Source: Thalassorhabdus alkalitolerans (GTDB taxonomy: Bacteria > Bacillota > Bacilli > Bacillales > Marinococcaceae). From it: a stretch of DNA of 64,000 bases. Position numbers and translations under genes: made by a program. Positions within the stretch are counted from its first letter, which is position 1, and the number at the start of each line of letters is the position of its first letter. The stretch is taken from assembly GCF_042656585.1 (NCBI RefSeq), contig NZ_JBHSPG010000023.1. One strand, given 5' to 3'. Under the pieces are notes generated by a model. It saw only the letters and a list, made by a program, of their open reading frames with translations. It ran no database searches and was not told the DNA's origin. Positions 35,269 through 44,700 of this stretch are shown one piece after another.

Positions 35269-35486
35269 TAGGTAATAAATCTTCCAGAAACTCCTCTTCA
35301 CAAGATCTTCATACTTAAGGTTTATAGTTTACTTATAGGAAATAAAGTGAAAGGAAATATTGTATTCTATTCACTTGATTCCAGGGCGGATGTAAGGTCG
35401 TAATAAGCAGGCTCGGCTTGTTTATTTTTTTTGAAAAAAGACTAATTGATCTAAAAAGAAAAGTATAGGAGAAGACAAGGGGTTGC

Positions 35487-36566
35487 ATGGGATTGAAAAA
35501 TGGGTCAGTTATAAATGAAATATTCTGGATCAGAACACTGGCCTGTTTAGCGGTGGTTCTGGTTCACAGCGTGAACACAACTTTGGATAATTATGAACAT
35601 TCTATAACACAAACAGAAGAGTATTTATTAATTGCTCTGCGGTTTGCTGCTTTTTTTGGCACGCCTGCTTTTATCTTTATTTCTGAGGTACTGCTTGCTC
35701 ACGCTTATCCTAACCAGGTTCCAAAAGACTTTTTTAAAAAAAGAATAAAGTTTTTACTGGTTCCCTTTGCTTTTATGGCTGTAGTATTTGCGTTAGTTTT
35801 AAGTGATTCTTTCATGGGCTTTTGGGAAGAAGTATTGTTTAATCTCTTTTTGGGAGGTTATACGGGCTACTTTATTTTAATTATTTTTCAGTTTTATTTA
35901 CTCCATGTTCTGTTGACAAAGCATCTGCGAAAGTGGAATCCGAAGAAGGTACTTTTTTGGGCTTTTATCATCAATACTGCTTATCTAGGATTATTTCATT
36001 TTACCGAGCCGGCCGCTGTTCCCCTGGGAGAGTATATATGGCTTAGAGGCCATTGGGTGCCCTTTATTGGCTGGATTTTTTATTTTGTTTTAGGGTATTA
36101 TTGCGGACGTAATTTTGAACTCTTGAAAAATAAAATTCAAAAGCATAAAAAAATAATTTTCATCTGGCCGACTGCTGCATTCCTGGCGATGGTGGTCCTG
36201 GTCAGGGGCGATATTATTGATGTTGTTTCCTCAAAGCGAATTGATAATCTGGTTTATACTACCGGGGTCATTTTCTTCATCATTTTGCTGACGATGAAGG
36301 CAAGAAAGGTGCCTTGGTTTGTTTCCTTAATCAGCAGACATTCTTTTCATATATATTTGGTTCATACACTGTTTCTTTATTATCTGCCGCCTATTGAAGG
36401 CGTGAATCCACTGGTATACTTTCTTTTGGCTGCAGTCTATTGTGTACTAAGCTCTATTATTACGGCAAAGATTCTATTATCTTTATCTTCAGTAAGCAAT
36501 CTCTTAATCGGAAAGACTATTGTCACTCCGCAGGATCTGAGAAAAGCAAACCAAGGTACATCCTGA
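35487..36566 (+). CDS. Acyltransferase 3 family membrane protein
   Basis: 359 residues, ten predicted membrane helices. The N-terminal WIRTLACLAVVLVHSVN carries the Arg and His conserved in the OafA/OatA-type acyltransferase 3 family, which move acetyl or other acyl groups across the membrane onto polysaccharide or lipid. No SGNH domain is attached, so an exported glycan modification would need a partner. Stands alone between terminators, opposite the RND pump gene. Confidence 0.82.
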   Translation: MGLKNGSVINEIFWIRTLACLAVVLVHSVNTTLDNYEHSITQTEEYLLIALRFAAFFGTPAFIFISEVLLAHAYPNQVPKDFFKKRIKFLLVPFAFMAVVFALVLSDSFMGFWEEVLFNLFLGGYTGYFILIIFQFYLLHVLLTKHLRKWNPKKVLFWAFIINTAYLGLFHFTEPAAVPLGEYIWLRGHWVPFIGWIFYFVLGYYCGRNFELLKNKIQKHKKIIFIWPTAAFLAMVVLVRGDIIDVVSSKRIDNLVYTTGVIFFIILLTMKARKVPWFVSLISRHSFHIYLVHTLFLYYLPPIEGVNPLVYFLLAAVYCVLSSIITAKILLSLSSVSNLLIGKTIVTPQDLRKANQGTS

Positions 36567-36580
36567 TTTTTAATAAAAGA

Positions 36581-36617
36581 AAGGGGGACCAAAAGTCAGC
36601 CTTTTGGTCCCCCTTCT
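36581..36617. terminator. Bidirectional terminator between acyltransferase and RND genes
   Basis: AAGGGGGACCAAAAG / CTTTTGGTCCCCCTT, 15-bp perfect stem with TCAGC loop. Confidence 0.9.
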
Positions 36618-36634
36618 TATATACTTAATAATCC

Positions 36635-39600
36635 TTACTTTTCTTCATCTTTATCCTCTTTTGAATCATTTCTTTGCTTGGAGCGTCTAACTAGCTCTTC
36701 AAGGATGTGAACAATTTCATCTTTAGAATAATCTTCACTTTCACTAGTTTCTCTTGTCTCTACAGAAGACTGTTCAGGTTCAGGGAGAGCCTGCTGCTCA
36801 CTTAATTCATACTCTTCACTGCCTGTTTCTTCTTTTTTCTTAAGATCTCTGGCATAAACGATTTCCCCATCAGGAGTGACAAATTTCTTATTCATCGAGC
36901 GGGTTTCTTTATCAAACAGGCTGTATATGACAGGAATGACAAAGAGAGTAAGAAGAGTACTGCTGATAAGTCCGCCGATCACTACAATCCCCATAGGCTG
37001 CTGCATTTCTGTTCCTTCTCCGATAGCAAGAGCCAGTGGAGTAACCCCAAGAATCGTAGTAAGAGCCGTAATCAGGATTGGTCTCGTACGGTCTTTCACC
37101 CCTTCAATAATAGCTTCACGGGAAGGTAACCCTTTTTCTTTCTTCTGATTGATATAATCAACCAGGACGATTGCGTTGTTAACAACAATACCTGCAAGGA
37201 CAATGACACCAATAAGGGCGATCACACTAATCGGTGTTTGAGTAACTGTTAAGGCAAGCATTACTCCAATAACAAAGAGTGGCACAGTAAACATAATTAC
37301 AAACGGATACTTAAAGGACTCAAATTGGGCAACCATCACAAGGTAGATAAAAATCAGACCTAATGCGAAGGCCAGCGCCATATTTTCAAAGGCTTCATTC
37401 ATGAGCTCTTCGTCTCCGCCGATGACAAATTCTGCTTCGTCGTCCAGCTCGATGTCGTCAAGAATATCGGCTACCACAGCAGAAGTTTCACCAAGCGTAC
37501 CGGATGATTCATAGACCACATCAAAATCCACAGCTGGTGTCATGTCAGCCCGATTAATTGTAGCTGGTGACTCTCCTTCTTCAATGGTTGCGACATCAGC
37601 TAGCGTGATATATTCTCCATCCTGGTTTTGGAGCGAAAGGTTTTCAAAGTTCTCAATGCTTTCAAGTACTTCATCCTGGTAACGGACATTGACTTGAAAA
37701 ATATCGTTATCTTCAGTTTCAATGGCTGTTGCTGTCTGCCCATTCGTTGCGTTATTAACAATCTCGGCAATTTGAGCAGGGACTAATCCCTCTTCTAAGG
37801 CTGCATCTTCATCTATGAGAACTTGAAGCTCTGGTGCAGTGTCTTCAAGGCTTGTCTGCACATTACGGATAATGCTTTCATCTTCAAGCTCAGCGACAAT
37901 TTCCTCCGTTACTTCTTCCAGTCTTTCTGAGTTTGGATCATGAATGCTGAACTGGTACGTGTTTGGTTCGCCAAATCCGGCTTGAGCCATATCCATAACC
38001 TGAATGTCTGCTTCATCATCTGCATTTTCAATTTCACGTTCAATGGATTCTGTAAACTCAAAGGTTGAGACATCCCGATCACTGCCTGGAACCATTGTTA
38101 CGATAACCTCGGCAATGTGAGAATTAGAAGACACACCTCCCATTTGGGCAGTAGAGCCAATTGTACTTAAATAATGTTCAACTTCATCGTAATCTTCTAG
38201 GAGATCTTCAATTTCTTCCACAGTTTCCTGCGTACGGGCAAGGTTTGTGCCATGGTCGAGTTCCACCTCTATAACAAAGAGGCCTTCATCTGAATCAGGC
38301 ATAAAATCAGTTCCAACGGCCGTAAGACCGGCACCGCCTGTTACAAGGAGGATAAAGGTAATGAGGAGTACAACGATCCGGCGTTTTAACGCCCAGGATA
38401 CAGACCTTTCAACTCCTTTGATAAATCTGGAATTTCTTCTTTTTTCTTCTGTGTTTTCATCAGGTGCCTTAAGAATTCTGCTTGCAATCATTGGCACAAC
38501 GGTAAGCGCGACAAAGAGAGAAGCGAATAAACTAAAGGCGACAGCGATAGCGAGGGGAGCAAACAAATCTCCCACAAGACCGGTAACAAATACGATGGGA
38601 AGGAATACAGAAACAGTCGTTAAGGTCGAAGCGGTAATGGCTCCTGCTACTTCCCTTGTTCCATCGGACGCCGCCTGTTTTGGCGTCTTTTTCATCGAAA
38701 GGTGGCGGTAAATGTTTTCGACGACAACAATGGAGTTATCCACCAGCATTCCGATTCCAAGCGCTAAACCACCAAGGGTCATGATATTCAGCGTAATGTT
38801 GGTAAAGAAAAAGAGCGCAAAGGTCACGATAATGGAAAATGGTATGGCAATCCCGATTATTAATGGTGTTTTTAAGTTTCTAAGGAATGCAAACAGGACC
38901 ACCATGGCAAGGACTCCCCCGCCTACAAGAGCGAGAACTACATTATCGATGGCTTCCTGTATATAATCGCCTTCACTGTACAAAGTCATGACTGCCAGGT
39001 CTTCATATTGTTCCTCTTCAAGAAGTTCATCAAGTCTGTCGTTAAAGTCTCTTGCGACCTGTGTGGTATTGGCTTCAGATTCCTGCATCATATTCAGCTG
39101 CATAGCCGCTTCCTGATTAGCCCGGGTAATGACTTCCCTATCTTCTGTTTCAAGGGAGACAGAAGCAATATCTGCAATAGTAACCTCGTCCCCTGTCTCA
39201 GGGTTCACAGTAACGACCAGTTCCTCAATATCTTCCCCGGATGTCAGTTCACTAAGAACGCGTGTAGTGATATTTCGTTCATCATCTTGCACGACTCCAC
39301 CAGGCATTGCAATGTTATGCCCTTGGATGACATTGACCACGTCTTCCTGTGAGACCCCGGCGTCTTCTAGTTCCTCTTCGTCTAATACGACCTGGTACTC
39401 TTCTACAAGAGAACCGTTTTCTTCTATATCAGCAACACCTTCTATACGCTGTAATTCACGTTGAAGGTCAAATACATCATCCTGAAAATCAATTACTTCA
39501 TCACCATCAGAGCTGACAGCAAGCTGTATGCTTGGGAACATGGTGGGATCAAACTGCAAAAACGCAGGGTTTCCGGCCCCATCAGGCAAGTCAGCTTGTG

Positions 39601-39937
39601 TAATGGTAGTAATAATATCATTTTCTACGTCAGATATAGAGGTATCCCACGAAAACTCAAGAATAATAATGGAAGAACCTTCGGTTGATTGAGAAGTCAT
39701 GTTATTCAATCCGGAAATGGTTGATAAATCACTTTCCAGTTCTTCAGTAACATCATTTACAACTTCCTGTGGCCCCGCACCGGGATAACTTGTTGCTACT
39801 GCTGCTACTGGTGCTTCAACGTCAGGAAAAAGCTGCAGTGGCAGTCTGCTTAACGAGACAAGGCCTAAGAGAAGGAACAAAACCATGATTACTATGGTAA
39901 ATTTAGGCCGTCTAATCGAAAAATCAGAGAGTTTCAT
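36635..39937 (-). CDS. RND-family efflux transporter, SwrC/YerP type
   Basis: 1100 residues, proton-driven RND pump of the Gram-positive SwrC class, which exports surfactants, lipids or drugs without outer-membrane partners. N-terminal helix MKLSDFSIRRPKFTIVIMVL, two large extracytoplasmic loops, and two six-helix bundles; helix 4 has GGLALGIGMLVDNSIVVVEN with paired Asp. A highly acidic cytoplasmic tail of about 90 residues is unusual. I chose the ATG at 39937; a GTG four codons upstream touches the AAGGAAGAG site. It is 46 bases behind a MarR gene in the same orientation and probably controlled by it. Confidence 0.9.
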   Translation of the reverse strand: MKLSDFSIRRPKFTIVIMVLFLLLGLVSLSRLPLQLFPDVEAPVAAVATSYPGAGPQEVVNDVTEELESDLSTISGLNNMTSQSTEGSSIIILEFSWDTSISDVENDIITTITQADLPDGAGNPAFLQFDPTMFPSIQLAVSSDGDEVIDFQDDVFDLQRELQRIEGVADIEENGSLVEEYQVVLDEEELEDAGVSQEDVVNVIQGHNIAMPGGVVQDDERNITTRVLSELTSGEDIEELVVTVNPETGDEVTIADIASVSLETEDREVITRANQEAAMQLNMMQESEANTTQVARDFNDRLDELLEEEQYEDLAVMTLYSEGDYIQEAIDNVVLALVGGGVLAMVVLFAFLRNLKTPLIIGIAIPFSIIVTFALFFFTNITLNIMTLGGLALGIGMLVDNSIVVVENIYRHLSMKKTPKQAASDGTREVAGAITASTLTTVSVFLPIVFVTGLVGDLFAPLAIAVAFSLFASLFVALTVVPMIASRILKAPDENTEEKRRNSRFIKGVERSVSWALKRRIVVLLITFILLVTGGAGLTAVGTDFMPDSDEGLFVIEVELDHGTNLARTQETVEEIEDLLEDYDEVEHYLSTIGSTAQMGGVSSNSHIAEVIVTMVPGSDRDVSTFEFTESIEREIENADDEADIQVMDMAQAGFGEPNTYQFSIHDPNSERLEEVTEEIVAELEDESIIRNVQTSLEDTAPELQVLIDEDAALEEGLVPAQIAEIVNNATNGQTATAIETEDNDIFQVNVRYQDEVLESIENFENLSLQNQDGEYITLADVATIEEGESPATINRADMTPAVDFDVVYESSGTLGETSAVVADILDDIELDDEAEFVIGGDEELMNEAFENMALAFALGLIFIYLVMVAQFESFKYPFVIMFTVPLFVIGVMLALTVTQTPISVIALIGVIVLAGIVVNNAIVLVDYINQKKEKGLPSREAIIEGVKDRTRPILITALTTILGVTPLALAIGEGTEMQQPMGIVVIGGLISSTLLTLFVIPVIYSLFDKETRSMNKKFVTPDGEIVYARDLKKKEETGSEEYELSEQQALPEPEQSSVETRETSESEDYSKDEIVHILEELVRRSKQRNDSKEDKDEEK

Positions 39938-39983
39938 AAGTATTATCACTCTTCCTTTTAGAGATAGGGTTTATTTGCTTTGA

Positions 39984-40433
39984 TTAGAGTTCATTCTTTT
40001 GATCCTCTTCTAGTATGAGATTTTCTATTTTGGAGAACAGGTTGCGAGTCTGTCTCAGTTCGTCCAGGTCAATTTTAGAAAGATACTTCTCCACTAGTAT
40101 TTCCTCTAGCTTTTGAATTTCTTTCTTATACTTTTCACCTGCCTCCCCAGGAGTTAAATTGATTTCCCTCCGGTTGTCTTTATTGATCGCCCGTACAATA
40201 ATATCCTGCTCTTCAAGCTTATTTAATGCTTGGCTTACAGCGCTTTTTGAAATATTAAAGTTGGCTGCAATATCAGCCATTGTGGCATTTTCATTGGTGA
40301 AAATATACATAATAATGGCTTCCTGGCGTTTCGTCAGGCTGACATCTGGAATATGCATCTTTCTGATAAGCTCCCGTTCGATTCTTTTAAGTGAATCGGC
40401 CATTTCTTTAAATAGCTCTTGATGCTCTTTCAT
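39984..40433 (-). CDS. MarR-family transcriptional regulator
   Basis: 149 residues: helical dimerisation ends and a winged helix with SLTKRQEAIIMYIF, ATMADIAANFNISKSAVSQA (recognition helix) and the wing DNRREINLTPGE. Typically a small-molecule-responsive repressor. First gene of a two-gene operon with the RND pump; an 18-base inverted repeat upstream is its likely operator. GGAGGGAG ribosome binding site. Confidence 0.92.
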   Translation of the reverse strand: MKEHQELFKEMADSLKRIERELIRKMHIPDVSLTKRQEAIIMYIFTNENATMADIAANFNISKSAVSQALNKLEEQDIIVRAINKDNRREINLTPGEAGEKYKKEIQKLEEILVEKYLSKIDLDELRQTRNLFSKIENLILEEDQKNEL

Positions 40434-40447
40434 GGACTCCCTCCTTA

Positions 40448-40465
40448 GATTAAATATTATTAATC
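40448..40465. promoter_or_regulatory. Probable MarR operator
   Basis: GATTAAATATTATTAATC, inverted repeat with 6-bp arms GATTAA/TTAATC, directly before the marR-RND ribosome binding site. A binding role is inferred from position. Confidence 0.5.
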
Positions 40466-40679
40466 AATTTAATAAATTAACAGTAAAGAAACCTAACAGT
40501 TTAATTTCTTAACGGTTATACTCTACCATGAAAAAAATAAGAAACCAAGAAAACAAGTGTGAGCATATTGTGAATGTCAGGTACCATATTTGTTGAGAGC
40601 GTTTTCCTATACGGGAAAAGGTGTATAGCCTACAATAATGGGTAAATCTTAACAGTGGAAAGAGAAAGGACGTGAACGC

Positions 40680-41510
40680 ATGGAAAGAAAAATTAATAAG
40701 GTTTGGAGTGTCACACACAGGCAGCAAGGAGAGAATCATAAGCAGGGATGGGTACTTGAGCCAGGGAACTGGGCTGAATTTGATCCTTTTTTGTTGATGG
40801 CAGAGGATTGGTTCAAGAAGGGAACCTTTGGATTCCATCCCCATCGAGGAATGGAAACCGTAACGTATGTGATTGATGGGGAACTGGAGCATAAGGATAA
40901 TAAAGGCGGCCAAGGAGTACTTAAAGGAGGAGATGTCCAATGGATGACAGCGGGAAGTGGTATTATTCATGCAGAGGAGCCGGTTGAAGGAAGTACGGTA
41001 CACAGCCTGCAGCTTTGGGTAAACCTGCCGTCATCCGAAAAAATGACAGAGCCGAGATATCAGGATCTTTATCAAAAGGATATGCCTGTGATAGAAGAAG
41101 ACGGAGTAAAGATACGTGTATTTTCTGGTACGTATAAGGGGCAGAAAGCTTCAACAAAAAACCATGTACCCATTACGATGCTTGAGCTTGAGATTGATGA
41201 GTATGCGAAGGCTGCCCCTGAAATACCAGCGAGCTATAATGGATTTTTATTCATCTTAGAAGGAAAAGGGACATTTGGAAAGGACAAAACAACAGGAGGA
41301 AAAGGGGACGTTCTTCTGCTTGAACAAGCAGGAGAAAGAACAGGGGAAAGCACTGCCGTTTCCATGGAAAGTAAGGGAGAGAAGCTGAAGGTACTGCTTT
41401 ATGCCGGGGAACCGGTAAAGGAGCCAATTGCAGCCCAGGGACCCTTTGTGATGAATACCCACGAAGAAATCAAACAAGCGTTTGATGATTATCGAAACGG
41501 GAAGTTTTAG
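40680..41510 (+). CDS. Pirin-family cupin protein
   Basis: 276 residues. The pirin N-terminal cupin is clear: FGFHPHRGMETVTYVIDGEL with metal-binding His residues, GDVQWMTAGSGIIHAE with His and Glu, then LQLWVNLP. The C-terminal half is a second cupin (NGFLFILEGKGTFG). Some bacterial pirins oxidise quercetin or bind metabolic enzymes; role here unknown. Single gene, divergent from the MarR-RND operon, so indirect involvement in stress response is only a suggestion. Confidence 0.9.
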   Translation: MERKINKVWSVTHRQQGENHKQGWVLEPGNWAEFDPFLLMAEDWFKKGTFGFHPHRGMETVTYVIDGELEHKDNKGGQGVLKGGDVQWMTAGSGIIHAEEPVEGSTVHSLQLWVNLPSSEKMTEPRYQDLYQKDMPVIEEDGVKIRVFSGTYKGQKASTKNHVPITMLELEIDEYAKAAPEIPASYNGFLFILEGKGTFGKDKTTGGKGDVLLLEQAGERTGESTAVSMESKGEKLKVLLYAGEPVKEPIAAQGPFVMNTHEEIKQAFDDYRNGKF

Positions 41511-41637
41511 ATCAAACGACCGGGTAAAAGATGTGCGTCATAACAAAAAAAGCAGGAAGCAGTGATACGGATAAAAATTTCTGACAAGAAGAATACACAT
41601 TTACTTGCAGCATCAAGTGAATTTGTCGGTATGATAA

Positions 41638-41677
41638 GACATAATCACCCTCGGCGGTGAGGATGTCTTTTCTTTTT
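41638..41677 (+). terminator. Terminator downstream of pirin gene
   Basis: GACAT-TCACC / GGTGA-ATGTC interrupted stem followed by TTTTCTTTTT. Confidence 0.7.
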
Positions 41678-41774
41678 ACCGTAAAACGGGTATAGGAAGA
41701 AAAGAATGTTTGTGGGTTGCTTTTATAAAATGGTCACATATATATTGTATATCCTGATAGAGGAGGAGATTGCA

Positions 41775-42395
41775 GTGAAGGCTGCTCAGGACCTGGCAGG
41801 TAGTATAGTATTTTCCAAGGATAAAAGGGGAATGTATATTGTTAAGTCATTTGCTCCTGAATTAAAAGTGATTGGCATTGGGCGAAGTGCAGCTGCTTTC
41901 AGAATACGTGAGACAGACAAAGTAATTAAAGTATTTTTTCCCGAATATACCCACATAGCCAAAGAAGAAGCTGAAATTTATCAGTTGCTGGAAGGGAAAT
42001 CTTATTTTCCCTGTCTTTATGAGTGGGGAGATAATTATCTTGTTGTAGATTATATAGAGGGAAAAACCTTGTTTTCCTGTTTAACAGAAGGGGTTCTTGT
42101 GACCTCCGACCAGATTAAGGGAGTTGATGAGGTTATTTCTTACGTAAAGAAGAAAGGGTTAAATCCGTCTGATATTCATCTAAATAATATATTAGTCACC
42201 CCAAAAGGGGAAGTGAAAGTGATCGACCTTGCCAGGTTCAGAGAGACAAAGGATTGCCGGCAGTGGAGTGACTTGAGATATGCTTTCTATCATTATTACA
42301 GCCGCCCATTGTTTCCTAAAAGGCTTCCTGAATTCTTCCTGAATTTCATCTCGTCCTTGTATAAAAAGAATATCCTGCGAGTAAAAGGGCTGTAA
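41775..42395 (+). CDS. Small protein-kinase-fold protein (YrzF/Bud32-like)
   Basis: 206 residues. Minimal kinase fold: Gly-rich GIGRSAAAFRI, Lys in DKVIKVFF, Glu in KEEAEIYQLL, hinge DNYLVVDYIEG, catalytic loop PSDIHLNNILV (Asp and Asn at the right spacing) and metal-binding Asp in VIDLARF. Likely an active Ser/Thr kinase or small-molecule phosphotransferase. The GTG at 41775 follows AGGAGGAG at ideal distance, deciding the start although the frame is open 69 bases further upstream. Single gene with terminator. Confidence 0.78.
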   Translation: MKAAQDLAGSIVFSKDKRGMYIVKSFAPELKVIGIGRSAAAFRIRETDKVIKVFFPEYTHIAKEEAEIYQLLEGKSYFPCLYEWGDNYLVVDYIEGKTLFSCLTEGVLVTSDQIKGVDEVISYVKKKGLNPSDIHLNNILVTPKGEVKVIDLARFRETKDCRQWSDLRYAFYHYYSRPLFPKRLPEFFLNFISSLYKKNILRVKGL

Positions 42396-42413
42396 ACAGC
42401 CCTTTTATTTTTT
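42383..42413 (+). terminator. Terminator of kinase gene
   Basis: AAAAGGGCTGT / ACAGCCCTTTT hairpin overlapping the stop codon, followed by ATTTTTT. Confidence 0.88.
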
Positions 42414-42425
42414 GCATAAAAGTAT

Positions 42426-43481
42426 TTAAGAAAAAGGAGCACGACGATTAAAATACCATTTTAGTATGGGAACCACCAATAAAATAATAAATATAATTCT
42501 GGTTAACTGAAGAGTGATTACAGCTGGCGGATCAGCATCGATATCCTCGGCCAGGAGAATCATCTCAACAATCCCCCCTGGAGACATACTGATCAGGGCA
42601 GTGGAAAGAGAGAGGTCAGTGAAAAGAGTCAGAATATACCCAAGGCCAAAGGAAACTGCAATTAAAATAAGTGAGGCGGTGAAATAGAATATTCCGTATT
42701 TTCCTCCTGCTTTTAAATGGTCAAGATTTGTATTTTTCCCAAGGCTCGTTCCTACCATTACTTGAGCAGCAATTAATAAGGATTGGTGCAGAGGGGGGAA
42801 AGGCACTCCACCCGCATTCATTAGAAATATACATAGCAGTGGAAAAGCGAGAAACTTTAGCGGCCCTTTTTTTCTTACCATAATTGCTGCAGCGACGGGA
42901 ATCGCATACCAGAAGTAGCTTCCTTCACCGTCAAAGTCCGGAGCGGGCATTTCTCGATCATCTGTATCAGCATCAGAATCGGTAAAGAAATGCACGATAA
43001 GAAAAGGAACGATAAATAGAACAGCTAAGCGCCTGATTGTTTGAAAGATAGTAACTAATGACGTTTTCGCTCCTATACTGTCGCTCGATATTACCATTGT
43101 GTTCAGCCCGCCTGGGAGTGTGCTTAAAATGCTCGTCTTTGAGTCAATCGTGATCCATTTGGCAAAAAGAATGCTCATGCCAATACTAATAACAATTAAA
43201 AACAAGGACAGAAAAAGATAAGGAAGCAGATAAGAAGTGGTTCGTAGTAACGTTTCCAGAGAAAAGTACAATCCAAAGAAACCACCCATAATAAGAAATC
43301 CTGTATTTTTTAAAGGACTCGGTGAATACATTGGCCGTTTTGTGAGTGTCTGCCATAACATAACAAACAATAATGATCCCAGCAGCCAGGGCAGAGGGAA
43401 ATTCAGCGCATAAAAAGCGGCTCCGCCAGCCGCACCAATGATGAACGTTTCTATTAGTTTTTTCCACGGGATTTGTCTCAT
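42426..43481 (-). CDS. AbrB-family (PF05145) membrane protein
   Basis: 351 residues with about ten membrane helices in two repeated halves: LPWLLGSLLFVML and STLPGGLNTMVISS in the first, ISMSPGGIVEMILLAEDI in the second, the signature of the 'AbrB/ammonia monooxygenase-like' membrane family. Members may transport carboxylates or aromatic acids; the older annotation as monooxygenase is unsupported. Divergent from the Fur-regulated importer. Confidence 0.8.
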   Translation of the reverse strand: MRQIPWKKLIETFIIGAAGGAAFYALNFPLPWLLGSLLFVMLWQTLTKRPMYSPSPLKNTGFLIMGGFFGLYFSLETLLRTTSYLLPYLFLSLFLIVISIGMSILFAKWITIDSKTSILSTLPGGLNTMVISSDSIGAKTSLVTIFQTIRRLAVLFIVPFLIVHFFTDSDADTDDREMPAPDFDGEGSYFWYAIPVAAAIMVRKKGPLKFLAFPLLCIFLMNAGGVPFPPLHQSLLIAAQVMVGTSLGKNTNLDHLKAGGKYGIFYFTASLILIAVSFGLGYILTLFTDLSLSTALISMSPGGIVEMILLAEDIDADPPAVITLQLTRIIFIILLVVPILKWYFNRRAPFS

Positions 43482-43599
43482 AGGCTGTACTCCTTTGGTT
43501 GTTAAAGAGATATTTCCACTGAGTCCTCCTCGTAAAACGTTTTCCTCCCTGTTTATCTTTTATACTTTACCTTTCGACTGTCTCCTGTAAATTACTAAT

Positions 43600-43683
43600 T
43601 GAAATTGATTATCATAACTAGTTGACAATCATTCTCAATAGGAGTAAACTTTTGCTTGTGAAGTTAATTGAAAACGATTATCA
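43600..43683 (+). promoter_or_regulatory. Fur-box-controlled promoter of siderophore importer
   Basis: Promoter TTGACA (43622-43627), 17-base spacer, TAAACT (43645-43650). Three 7-1-7 Fur boxes fit TGATAATNATTATCA at 12 of 14 positions: 43600-43614, 43623-43637 (over the -35) and 43669-43683 (downstream). Strong evidence for iron repression. Confidence 0.88.
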
Positions 43684-43746
43684 ATTTCATGTGAGCGGGT
43701 TCAATTAACGAGAAGCAATAAATTTTGGCAATAAAGGGACATACCG

Positions 43747-44700
43747 ATGAAGCTCAGATACTTACTTATTTTACTTATTATTCTATCTATCACATCACTA
43801 TTTGTTGGAGTGTCAAGCCTGTCCATACTTAACATATTTAATCTGAGTGAGTATGAGATGCAAATCCTGATGGCAAGCAGGATTCCTCGGCTCGTAAGTA
43901 TTCTTATAGCCGGAGCGGGGATCAGTATTTGCGGGTTGATTATGCAGCAGCTGACACGGAACAAATTTGTGTCACCAACGACAGCAGGTACAATGGACGC
44001 AGCCCGCCTGGGAATCTTAATTTCCATTCTTTTATTCGGCGCGGCTGGTTTACTGCAGCAGCTGATATTCGCTTTTGGCTTTGCCTTGCTGGGAACCTAT
44101 GTATTTATGAAAATACTGGATAAAATCAGATTCCAGGACACAATTTTCATTCCTCTTGTCGGGCTGATGTTTGGTAGTATTCTCAGTTCCATTTCTACTT
44201 TTTTTGCTTATCAATTTGATTTGATCCAAAGTATATCTTCCTTTCTTCATGGTGATTTTTCCCTTATTATCCGGGGCCAGTATGAGCTTCTTTACGTAGC
44301 TGTACCGGTTATTGCTTTAACTTATTTTTATGCTGATCGTTTTACTGTCGCTGGCATGGGAGAAGATTTTGCAAAGAATTTAGGGTTAAATTACAGGCAG
44401 GTCGTTAACATAGGTTTAATGCTTGTAGCTCTGGTCACCGCATCAGTCGTATTGACAGTTGGTGTAATTCCATTTTTAGGCTTGATTATTCCTAATATTG
44501 TATCCATCTATCAGGGAGACAATATTAAAAAAAATCTATCTCATACAGCGGTCCTTGGAGCGGTTTTTGTATTGGCCTGTGATATCATCGGCCGCTTGAT
44601 TATCTATCCTTACGAGGTTTCGATCAGCCTGACGGTAGGGATATTAGGAAGCGCAATATTTATTTACTTACTGATGAGGAGACAAAAACATGGGATTTAA
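43747..44700 (+). CDS. yclN: Iron-siderophore ABC transporter permease (YclN type)
   Basis: 317 residues, FecCD family, about nine helices. High similarity to B. subtilis YclN (petrobactin uptake): SRIPRLVSILIAGAGISICG, LIMQQLTRNKFVSPTTAGTM, and the cytoplasmic ATPase-contact GMGEDFAKNLGLNYRQV. First gene of the operon; overlaps yclO by 11 bases. AAAGGGAC ribosome binding site. Catechol/petrobactin-like substrate follows from homology. Confidence 0.93.
   Translation: MKLRYLLILLIILSITSLFVGVSSLSILNIFNLSEYEMQILMASRIPRLVSILIAGAGISICGLIMQQLTRNKFVSPTTAGTMDAARLGILISILLFGAAGLLQQLIFAFGFALLGTYVFMKILDKIRFQDTIFIPLVGLMFGSILSSISTFFAYQFDLIQSISSFLHGDFSLIIRGQYELLYVAVPVIALTYFYADRFTVAGMGEDFAKNLGLNYRQVVNIGLMLVALVTASVVLTVGVIPFLGLIIPNIVSIYQGDNIKKNLSHTAVLGAVFVLACDIIGRLIIYPYEVSISLTVGILGSAIFIYLLMRRQKHGI

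Noticed and set aside
39008..39352. Plus-strand frames opposite the RND pump gene
   Set aside because: Antisense shadows of a clear 1100-residue transporter.
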